In this document: positions 5,875 to 11,480 of the stretch, in pieces | How positions within the stretch are numbered: position 1 is the first letter of the stretch | How the letters are laid out: every line of letters begins with the position of its first letter | DNA from: JBGTCY01 sp041748615 | GTDB lineage: Bacteria > Bacteroidota > Bacteroidia > Chitinophagales > CAIOSU01 | Direction of reading: 5' to 3' | Assembly (NCBI GenBank): GCA_041748615.1 | Contig: JBGTCY010000082.1 | Span: 1-11,480, forward strand | DNA: 11,480 nt | Notes under the pieces: generated by a model | Database searches by the model: none | What the model saw: the letters and a program-made list of their open reading frames with translations, nothing else | What the model was told of the DNA's origin: nothing | Program-made: the position numbers and the translations under genes

Positions 5875-5908
5875 CAAAATTAAACAACCCTTCAATACGG
5901 GATGCAAA
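5875..5908 (-). promoter_or_regulatory. Probable promoter of the MNT/HEPN pair
   Basis: On the minus strand, TTTG (5905-5908) is followed after 22 nt by TAATTTTG (5875-5882), fitting TAnnTTTG with spacing at the long end of the usual range. The start of transcription would be about 20 nt before the ATG at 5847. Confidence 0.42.
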
Positions 5909-5921
5909 ATGGAAAATGTAA

Positions 5922-7286
5922 TTATACCGCCTTACTAAACAACTTCTTCTCCTCCGAAAGATTTGCCCTCAGCAGATGCAGGTCAAACGCTTTGCAAACA
6001 TTGCGGACGAACTGCCTTCCGGTTTCCGTCACTTCCAAGCCGTTTTCATCCCAAGTGAGTAAGCCGTCCTGTTCGAGCAGTTTCAGTTCGGGGAAAGTGT
6101 ATTGACGCAATAGTGGAAGATGTTGTTTTTGAAAAGTTGTTTTCCCCTGGCAACTGACGTCAAGAATGTATTGGCGGAATGCGAGGTCTTCATCATTAAG
6201 GAAATAGCCGCGAAAGACGGTCAGCTTTTTTGCTTTAATCGTTTCGTAATAGTCGTGCAGCTTTTTTTCGTTTTGCGCAAACGCCACGCCCATATCGCTG
6301 ATGCTTGATACGCCTAATCCAAGCAGCAAGGCGGTGCGCTGTGTGGTGTAGCCCATGAAGTTGCGATGGAGCCAGCCTTCTTTCCATGCTTTATATAAAT
6401 CATCCTGCGGCAACGCGAAATGGTCCATACCGATGTCGGTGTACCCTGTGTTCAGCAACAGCTTTTTGCCGAGTAAATAAAGGTTGAGTTTTTGTGCTGG
6501 CGAGGGTAAGTCGTTTTCATCAAAGAGGCGCTGACCGCGACTCGTCCACGGAACATGCGCGTAACTGTAATACGCAATGCGCTCGGGCATGAGGCTCGCC
6601 ACTTTTTCAAACGTGTTTTCAATGCTCGCTTCCGTTTGTTTGGGCAAACCGTAAATCAAATCGAAATTCACGGAATGGTATCCAATCGCGCGCGCCTGTT
6701 CTGTTACGCGCTGCACGTTTTCAAACGGCTGAATGCGGTTAATCACGCGCTGCACTTCCGGGTCGTTGTCCTGCACGCCAAAGCTAACGCGCCTGAAACC
6801 CAAGTCATACAGGGTATGCAGATGTTCCCGCGTGGTGTTGTTGGGATGTCCTTCAAAACTGAAATCATGTTCGGTACTAATGACTGCCGTTTTGAAAATG
6901 TTTTCCAACAACAGTTTCAGATTTTCGGGAGAAAAGAATGATGGTGTGCCGCCACCGAGATGCAGTTCCTTAATCAATGGCTTTTCGTTCATCAATGCAC
7001 GGTAGAGTTCCCATTCCAGCAATATGGCGGTGATGTATTCCTGCTCGACATCGTGGTTGGCGGAAATGAATTTATTGCAGCCGCAAAATGTGCAAAGCCT
7101 CTCGCAAAACGGAAGATGTAAATAAAGGCTGATACCCTCCTTGTTATGCAGGCTGAATTGCTTTTGTAAAACCGCAGTCCACTCACTCACATCAAGCGTG
7201 TCGCGCCAAAACGGAACTGTAGGATAGCTCGTATAGCGCGGGACAGGGATATTGTATTTTTGGGCGAGGTCGGGTTTGAGTTGCAT
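5922..7286 (-). CDS. hemN: Oxygen-independent coproporphyrinogen III oxidase (radical SAM)
   Basis: Decarboxylates two propionates of coproporphyrinogen III to give protoporphyrinogen IX without oxygen, using S-adenosylmethionine. The 454-residue protein has the HemN N-terminus KYNIPVPRYTSYPTVPFW (10-27). The radical-SAM cluster motif is CERLCTFCGC (61-70, Cys61, 65 and 68, with the extra Cys70 typical of true HemN rather than HemW). GGGTP (111-115) binds SAM, and the HemN C-terminal domain is present. Length and the extra cysteine make HemW or the heme chaperone unlikely. It is the third gene of the probable hemA-hemE-hemN operon, 55 nt after hemE with a palindrome in the gap. No aerobic hemF is seen in the window. 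HemJ across the MNT/HEPN pair would take its product onward. Confidence 0.94.
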   Translation of the reverse strand: MQLKPDLAQKYNIPVPRYTSYPTVPFWRDTLDVSEWTAVLQKQFSLHNKEGISLYLHLPFCERLCTFCGCNKFISANHDVEQEYITAILLEWELYRALMNEKPLIKELHLGGGTPSFFSPENLKLLLENIFKTAVISTEHDFSFEGHPNNTTREHLHTLYDLGFRRVSFGVQDNDPEVQRVINRIQPFENVQRVTEQARAIGYHSVNFDLIYGLPKQTEASIENTFEKVASLMPERIAYYSYAHVPWTSRGQRLFDENDLPSPAQKLNLYLLGKKLLLNTGYTDIGMDHFALPQDDLYKAWKEGWLHRNFMGYTTQRTALLLGLGVSSISDMGVAFAQNEKKLHDYYETIKAKKLTVFRGYFLNDEDLAFRQYILDVSCQGKTTFQKQHLPLLRQYTFPELKLLEQDGLLTWDENGLEVTETGRQFVRNVCKAFDLHLLRANLSEEKKLFSKAV

Positions 7287-7306
7287 TGAAAGATAAAGTT
7301 AAGCCT

Positions 7307-7339
7307 ACAGATTCCATCGCTTAAAGCGATTGCATCTGT
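7307..7339 (-). repeat. 33-bp imperfect palindrome between hemE and hemN
   Basis: The core ATCGCTT-A-AAGCGAT (7316-7330) is a perfect 7-bp inverted repeat. Pairing continues outward to ACAGAT/ATCTGT with two mismatches, giving 14 of 16 pairs centred on 7323. It starts 2 nt after the hemE stop on the transcribed strand. No T tract follows, so it is more likely a stabilising or processing hairpin, or a repeat, than an intrinsic terminator. Confidence 0.55.
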
Positions 7340-7341
7340 TC

Positions 7342-8412
7342 CTAATTTCCATATTCCTTCACCGCCTCCACAAACGCCTTTGCATGTTCCACTGGAACAT
7401 TGGGCAATATACCGTGACCGAGGTTGGCGATGTAATGTTGCGTGCCGAATGCGTCAATCATCCGCTTAACGGAGCTTTTGATTTCAGGAATGGGCGCTAA
7501 CAATTTTGCCGGGTCGAAGTTGCCTTGCAAGGTGACGTTTCCGCCTGTCTGTTTTCTGGCGAAAGCGGGTTCTACGCACCAGTCCAAGCCGATGCCGGAT
7601 GCGCCCGTGGCGGCAATTCCTTCGAGCGCAAACCACGCGCCTTTTGCAAATACAATCACCGGACATTCATCTTTCACCGCTGCTACGATTTTGCGGATGT
7701 ACTGCAATGAGTATGTTTCAAAATCTTCAGGACTTAACAAGCCTCCCCAACTGTCGAAAATCTGTACTGCATTTGCCCCTGCATGAGCCTGTGCTTTTAA
7801 AAAATCAATAATCGTATCGGTGAGCATGTCGAGCAGGCGGTGGGCAAGTTCGGGTTGCGTGTAGCAAAAGGCTTTCGCTTCGTCAAAAGTTTTAGAGCCT
7901 TTGCCCTGCACCATGTAGCAAAGCAATGTCCACGGTGAGCCGGCAAAACCAATCAGCGGTACGCGCCCGTTCAGTTCGGATTTTGTCACGCGGATGGCGT
8001 TCATTACATATCCCAAGCTTTCTTCCGCATCGGGAACCCGGATGCGGTTAAAATCATCAGCCGTTTTCACAGGCTGTGGCAGCAACGGTCCTTTGCCTTC
8101 CACCATCTGCACTTCCAGTCCCATTGCCTGCGGGATGACTAAAATATCGGAAAACAAAATCGCGGCATCAACGCCAATCTGGTTAATGGGCTGCAAGGTG
8201 ATTTCGCAGGCTAATTCAGGCGTTTCAACGCGGGTGAAAAAATCAAACCTGGCGCGTAGCTTTTGGTAGTCGGGCAAATAGCGTCCCGCCTGACGCATCA
8301 TCCACACGGGCGGGCGCGGCACAGCTTCTCCGCGCAAGGCTTTTAGCAGTAAATCATTTTTCAGAGGAAGGGAAGCAGGTGCAGGATTTTTTTTTATATC
8401 TATAAGGCTCAT
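7342..8412 (-). CDS. hemE: Uroporphyrinogen decarboxylase
   Basis: Removes four carboxyl groups from the acetate side chains of uroporphyrinogen III, giving coproporphyrinogen III. This is the first step that commits the pathway to heme rather than siroheme. The 356-residue protein has the family signature RPPVWMMRQAGRYLPDY (33-49) with the substrate-binding arginines 40 and 44. It also has FSDILVIPQAMGL with the central catalytic aspartate, IGFAGSPWTLLCYM, and the C-terminal NLGHGILP. The first ~16 residues are a variable extension and the chosen ATG is the only good start. The middle gene of the hem operon, it lies 60 nt after hemA (gap filled by a degenerate repeat) and 55 nt before hemN. 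It competes for uroporphyrinogen III with the methyltransferase at 1295-2209. Confidence 0.96.
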   Translation of the reverse strand: MSLIDIKKNPAPASLPLKNDLLLKALRGEAVPRPPVWMMRQAGRYLPDYQKLRARFDFFTRVETPELACEITLQPINQIGVDAAILFSDILVIPQAMGLEVQMVEGKGPLLPQPVKTADDFNRIRVPDAEESLGYVMNAIRVTKSELNGRVPLIGFAGSPWTLLCYMVQGKGSKTFDEAKAFCYTQPELAHRLLDMLTDTIIDFLKAQAHAGANAVQIFDSWGGLLSPEDFETYSLQYIRKIVAAVKDECPVIVFAKGAWFALEGIAATGASGIGLDWCVEPAFARKQTGGNVTLQGNFDPAKLLAPIPEIKSSVKRMIDAFGTQHYIANLGHGILPNVPVEHAKAFVEAVKEYGN

Positions 8413-8429
8413 GGCTGTTTTATTTTTCC

Positions 8430-8469
8430 CGCAGATTATCGTGGATTATTCCGCGGATATCGCAGATGA
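8430..8469. repeat. Degenerate ~10-bp tandem repeat between hemA and hemE
   Basis: Four related units, cgcagattat (8430), cgtggattat (8440), cgcggatat (8452) and cgcagatga (8461), run head to tail and fill most of the 60-nt gap between the two genes. Short repeats built on cgcagat/cgcggat are, from general familiarity, common between genes in this phylum; function is unknown. There is no T tract or clear hairpin to suggest termination. Confidence 0.45.
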
Positions 8470-8472
8470 AAT

Positions 8473-9756
8473 TCAATCAGTGTTTTTGTGTGATGTGCTG
8501 TGATTACTTGTATAGCTGCTCACGGAAACTTCGAGATAATCATTGATGGCATGGATGACGGTGCAGCCTTTTTCTTTTGAATTGCGTAGGTTGACCGCTA
8601 GTCGGCTCACTGTTTTTTGAGCATGTACTTCGAGTGAGAGATATTCTCTACCGGCTTCGCAGATATTAGGCAATAACTCTCCCAACTCGTCCAATTTATT
8701 TTTCCAGATGCCGAGATGCACGGAGTCCCCGTAGCTCAACAGCCATTCCCAGAACTTACTCCGGAAAACGCGAATAATCTCCAACGCTTTAGGTACTTCC
8801 GCTTCACGCATGGTAAGGGTTTTATCCAAAATGTTTTTAGAAATATCATCCACGTCAATCACCTTGAAATTCGGAATGGAGAAAACATCGGGATGCACGT
8901 TCACCGGAATTGAAAGGTCGAAAATCAGTTTGGATGAATTGGCCGTGAAAAATCCTGGTAGAATAGTGGGTTCCTGCGCGTTGGTGCAAACGATGATGAT
9001 GTCCGCTTGATCCGCAGCTTGGGGCAGTTCGTTGTAAGGAATATGTTTCAGGTCTAGAGTGTCTGCTATGTCGTGGGCTTTTTCATCAGTGCGGTTGGTA
9101 ATTGAGAGCGAATGGATATTGAGGTAATTTTTCAGGTTTTTGCAAACGCTGGTACCGATTTTTCCCGCGCCCACGAGAAGGATGTTTTTTTCAGCAACAG
9201 CAGGCTGCTCTTTCAGCAACTCGATAGTGGCATAAGATACGGAAACCGTACCCGAACTAAGAGCGGTTTCCTGCTTGATTTTTTTGGAGGCTTGAAAAAC
9301 AAAACCGAGCATCCTGTCCATAATCGGACCAAACATGCCGTGCTCGCGAGAAAAAGCGATTGCCCGTTTCAACTGACCGAGAATTTCATAGTCGCCCAAA
9401 ATCTGCGAGTCAATGCCTGCTGCAACTTGAAAAAGATGTTGCAACGCATCATCGCCTGTTTTCAAATCAGCAAAACTTAGAAACTGCTCATTGCTTCCCT
9501 TCGTATGGTTGGTTAAGATTTCAGTCAGGTGGCGGATGTCAGGACTATAAGCGTAAATTTCAGTGCGGTTGCATGTTGACAGAACAAAAGCGCTTTTGAT
9601 GTTGTTTGTTTGCGCGTCTTTGAGGATAAGTTCGTGAGTATGGTTGTCCACAGCAAACAATCCGCGCATGGCGGTATCTGCTTTATGATAGTTGACGCTG
9701 GCAACACAGAAGTGGCTGAGGATGTAAGGCGCTGAAAAAAAGTAATTATCAATCAT
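8473..9756 (-). CDS. hemA: Glutamyl-tRNA reductase
   Basis: Reduces glutamyl-tRNA(Glu) to glutamate-1-semialdehyde with NADPH, the first and usually rate-limiting step of tetrapyrrole synthesis by the C5 pathway. It therefore feeds both the heme genes and the siroheme genes in this window. From the ATG at 9754-9756 it has 427 residues, the usual length. It contains the catalytic cysteine in LSTCNRTEIYA (Cys62), the SYATIELL linker, the NADPH-binding loop LLVGAGKIGTSVCKNL, and a C-terminal helical dimerisation domain. An upstream in-frame GTG at 9786 would add ten residues, but the promoter-like element at 9768-9775 lies between the two. It is the first gene of the probable hemA-hemE-hemN operon and divergent from hemH. 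A hemL (aminomutase) gene is not in the window. Confidence 0.93.
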   Translation of the reverse strand: MIDNYFFSAPYILSHFCVASVNYHKADTAMRGLFAVDNHTHELILKDAQTNNIKSAFVLSTCNRTEIYAYSPDIRHLTEILTNHTKGSNEQFLSFADLKTGDDALQHLFQVAAGIDSQILGDYEILGQLKRAIAFSREHGMFGPIMDRMLGFVFQASKKIKQETALSSGTVSVSYATIELLKEQPAVAEKNILLVGAGKIGTSVCKNLKNYLNIHSLSITNRTDEKAHDIADTLDLKHIPYNELPQAADQADIIIVCTNAQEPTILPGFFTANSSKLIFDLSIPVNVHPDVFSIPNFKVIDVDDISKNILDKTLTMREAEVPKALEIIRVFRSKFWEWLLSYGDSVHLGIWKNKLDELGELLPNICEAGREYLSLEVHAQKTVSRLAVNLRNSKEKGCTVIHAINDYLEVSVSSYTSNHSTSHKNTD

Positions 9757-9767
9757 AAAACCGGATG

Positions 9768-9775
9768 CAAAAATA
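9768..9775 (-). promoter_or_regulatory. Probable -7 element of the hemA operon
   Basis: TATTTTTG on the minus strand matches TAnnTTTG and lies 11 nt before the hemA ATG. No convincing TTTG lies about 20 nt further upstream, so the promoter may depend on an activator or be weak. The clustered TGTCA sites begin about 30 nt upstream. Confidence 0.45.
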
Positions 9776-9806
9776 TATAGGAGCACGTACCTGATTGTGT
9801 GTATTT

Positions 9807-9874
9807 TGTCATAAAATTGTCAATTATTCTAAAAACCTTCGAGTTGTCATTCATTGGGGATGACAACTGTCATC
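9807..9874. promoter_or_regulatory. Cluster of TGTCA(T) half-sites and nested palindromes between hemA and hemH
   Basis: TGTCA occurs at 9807, 9818, 9845 and 9868, and its complement TGACA at 9861. They form two overlapping dyads: agttgtcat/atgacaact, 9 bp each with a 9-nt spacer (9842-9868), and GATGACA-AC-TGTCATC (9859-9874), perfect over 7 bp. The region lies between two divergent heme transcription units and upstream of the predicted hemA promoter. It looks like an operator, although a transcript hairpin or repeat remnant is possible. Confidence 0.42.
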
Positions 9875-10001
9875 TTACTGATAATAAATGTTCAATTTTC
9901 AAATTTTAAATTAATCCATTGCCTCTGAACAAATTCTGCGAAAATCAGTTGTATAAATGGCATCTGCGTTCAGTTTCGCAAACTAAATAACAAATTTTAC
10001 C

Positions 10002-11027
10002 TTGAATTTCAAATATTCCGAAAAAGCCATATTACTTGCGAATCTCGGTTCTCCCGACAGCCCTGCCGTTAGTGATGTGCGCAGATATTTGAACGAATTC
10101 CTGATGGACGGGATGGTGATTGACATGCCTTACCTCCTGAGATTTCTGTTGGTGAAGGGCATTATTGTTCCTTTTCGTGCCCCTAAAAGCGCTGAAGCCT
10201 ACCGCAGCATCTGGACAAGAGAAGGTTCGCCATTAGTGGTCATTTCGCAGGAATTGAAAACGCTTTTGCAGGAGAAAGTAAACCTGCCGGTGGAATTGTG
10301 CATGAGGTACGGCCAGCCAACACCGGGAGCAGCAATGAACAATTTAGTGCAAAATTATCCCGGATTAAAGGAGATAATTTTACTGCCGCTTTATCCTCAT
10401 TATGCCATGTCAAGCTATGAAACGGCTGTGGAATATGTGAAGGAGATTCACAGGAAAAACGGTTATGATTTCGCTTTAAAAGTGGTTAAGCCTTTTTATG
10501 ATAGCGAAGAATATATTAGCGTTTTATCTAAAAGTATTCAACCATTTCTGCAAGAAGATTTTGACCTTTTATTATTCAGCTATCACGGCTTGCCGGAACG
10601 ACATATTTATAAATGCGATGTCACCAAAAAGCATTGTTTAAAAGCGGAAAATTGTTGTGCCGTTCCGTCAGAGGTACATCAGTTTTGTTATCGTCATCAA
10701 ATCATTGAAACCACCGAATTGGTTGCCCGTCAACTTCAACTTCCAAAAAATAAATACGCCTATTCATTTCAAAGCCGACTTGGCAGGGATGAATGGCTGA
10801 AACCCTATACGGCAGAGTTGTTAAATAAACTACCATCTGAAGGTGTTAAAAAATTAGTGGTGGTTTGTCCGGCTTTTGTAAGTGATTGTTTGGAAACTTT
10901 GGAAGAAATCGGTGTTGAAGGAAGAAAAACTTTTCTAAAAGCAGGTGGTGAAAAATTTTCGTTGATTCCATGCCTGAATACAATGCCGGAGTGGGTTACT
11001 ACTTGCGCTGCTCTTTGTAAATGTTAG
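10002..11027 (+). CDS. hemH: Ferrochelatase, with cysteine-rich insert
   Basis: Inserts Fe2+ into protoporphyrin IX to make protoheme, the last step. The 341-residue protein starts KAILLANLGSPDSP (8-21). It has WTREGSPL (71-78), LLPLYPHYA, FSYHGLPERHI with catalytic His195, and AFVSDCLETLEEIG (291-304) with the conserved glutamate. A TTG start is used: the next upstream in-frame codons reach a stop at 9984 without ATG or GTG, and the first internal ATG would cut off the N-terminal motif. Cysteines at 206, 212, 218, 219 and 229 lie just after the active-site histidine, with further ones at the extreme C-terminus (335, 339, 341). Some bacterial ferrochelatases bind a [2Fe-2S] cluster by such residues. 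It is divergent from hemA, and its stop overlaps that of the convergent DUF1232 gene. Confidence 0.95.
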   Translation: MNFKYSEKAILLANLGSPDSPAVSDVRRYLNEFLMDGMVIDMPYLLRFLLVKGIIVPFRAPKSAEAYRSIWTREGSPLVVISQELKTLLQEKVNLPVELCMRYGQPTPGAAMNNLVQNYPGLKEIILLPLYPHYAMSSYETAVEYVKEIHRKNGYDFALKVVKPFYDSEEYISVLSKSIQPFLQEDFDLLLFSYHGLPERHIYKCDVTKKHCLKAENCCAVPSEVHQFCYRHQIIETTELVARQLQLPKNKYAYSFQSRLGRDEWLKPYTAELLNKLPSEGVKKLVVVCPAFVSDCLETLEEIGVEGRKTFLKAGGEKFSLIPCLNTMPEWVTTCAALCKC

Positions 11028-11440
11028 GGTGTTTTTTTTATTTTCCCCAACTTCCATGTCTTATATCTAAATAAGTCTTTTTCAATGAGTTTTAGAGCGA
11101 TGAAAAAAACCAAAGCATCATCTACCAAACCTACAAAAGGAATCATATCCGGAATCAGGTCAAACGGATTCCAGGCATAGAGCAGAACAAAAGTGGATGC
11201 GGATATCGTAAACCAAAGGATTTTACGATAATCGCCTCTCAGATAATCCGCTATCAATCCCAACATTAACCGGGCATCCTGTATATATCTGCCCAAAGGT
11301 CCCTTTGATTGAAATTTATCCTCAATCTCATCGGATTTTTCCGCAACTTTTTTTACATCATCTTCTGAAATTTTCTCAGCACCCTTTTTTATAAAATTTT
11401 CATCAATCTCAACCGGGTTATTTTTTTTCTTTCGTGCCAT
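11024..11440 (-). CDS. DUF1232 (YkvA-type) small membrane protein
   Basis: A 138-residue protein with the DUF1232 core WNPFDLIPDMIPFVGLVDDA (90-109), a motif of unknown biochemical function found in small bacterial membrane proteins. A charged, helix-prone N-terminal half (1-50, many Lys and Glu) precedes a hydrophobic segment at about 74-90. A second follows the motif (about 103-119), and the C-terminus is basic, so two membrane passes are plausible. It converges on hemH: the TAA here and the hemH TAG share positions 11025-11026, leaving no room for a terminator between them. Its own promoter is weak by eye (TAATTTTA at 11445-11452). No evidence ties it to heme. Confidence 0.8.
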   Translation of the reverse strand: MARKKKNNPVEIDENFIKKGAEKISEDDVKKVAEKSDEIEDKFQSKGPLGRYIQDARLMLGLIADYLRGDYRKILWFTISASTFVLLYAWNPFDLIPDMIPFVGLVDDALVFFIALKLIEKDLFRYKTWKLGKIKKTP

Positions 11441-11480
11441 GCAGTAAAATTAGCTTTTGACATAAAATATCAAGTGACAT

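Noticed and set aside
8430..8469. Start of a CRISPR-like array
   Set aside because: The units are about 10 bp, degenerate and directly adjacent, with no spacers.
9757..9786. GTG at 9786 as start of hemA
   Set aside because: It adds ten residues without family similarity, and a probable -7 element lies between it and the ATG at 9756.
11024..11050. Intrinsic terminator after hemH
   Set aside because: There is a T run at 11031-11039 but no stem before it; the run is part of the convergent DUF1232 coding sequence (poly-lysine-like tail).
11458..11468. Shared motif tgacataaaat upstream of DUF1232 (11458-11468) and of the sulfite reductase gene (4396-4406)
   Set aside because: Eleven AT-rich bases matching twice is weak, and the two occurrences sit in different contexts relative to promoter and start.

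Overview
The window is from a member of the Bacteroidota, probably a Chitinophagales-like lineage (inference). Promoter elements of the Bacteroidota type (TAnnTTTG at about -7, TTTG at about -33) precede several genes, Shine-Dalgarno sequences are weak or absent, and the protein families (plant-type APS reductase, sulfite reductase with a HEPN-like tail, HemJ, cysteine-rich ferrochelatase) fit that phylum. Every stretch is chromosomal housekeeping metabolism apart from one small MNT/HEPN pair and some short repeats.

Left part (1-4586, minus strand) is a sulfate-assimilation operon read right to left: siroheme sulfite reductase (2216-4360), uroporphyrinogen-III C-methyltransferase (1295-2209), Met8/CysG-N-type precorrin-2 dehydrogenase (698-1288) and assimilatory APS reductase (25-705). 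The genes nearly touch or overlap. The two middle genes make the siroheme that the reductase needs. The 5' leader of this operon (4361-4586) holds what I consider the main find. It contains a Bacteroidota promoter and an almost leaderless 26-codon ORF with six consecutive cysteine codons. These are followed by segments that can form mutually exclusive hairpins and an intrinsic terminator just before the reductase gene. It reads as a complete his/trp-style attenuator that senses charged tRNA-Cys and controls cysteine biosynthesis.

Middle (4587-5921): a divergent gene for HemJ, the quinone/membrane-type protoporphyrinogen oxidase, converges on a two-gene MNT nucleotidyltransferase/HEPN module.

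Right part (5922-11027) is a heme cluster: hemA, hemE and hemN run leftward as one probable operon, and hemH runs rightward from a shared 245-nt intergenic region containing clustered TGTCAT half-sites. With HemJ, this covers the first committed step, uroporphyrinogen decarboxylation and the last three steps of protoheme synthesis. The siroheme and heme branches both start from uroporphyrinogen III and lie side by side here. A DUF1232 membrane protein (11024-11440) converges on hemH with overlapping stop codons.

Short repeats punctuate the gene ends. A 137-bp element with 11-bp terminal inverted repeats has inserted into the 3' end of the methyltransferase gene and now encodes its last 49 residues. 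One end of a sister copy sits just after the APS reductase stop. A palindrome separates hemE and hemN, and a degenerate ~10-bp tandem repeat separates hemA and hemE. No stretch longer than 300 bases lacks a gene.
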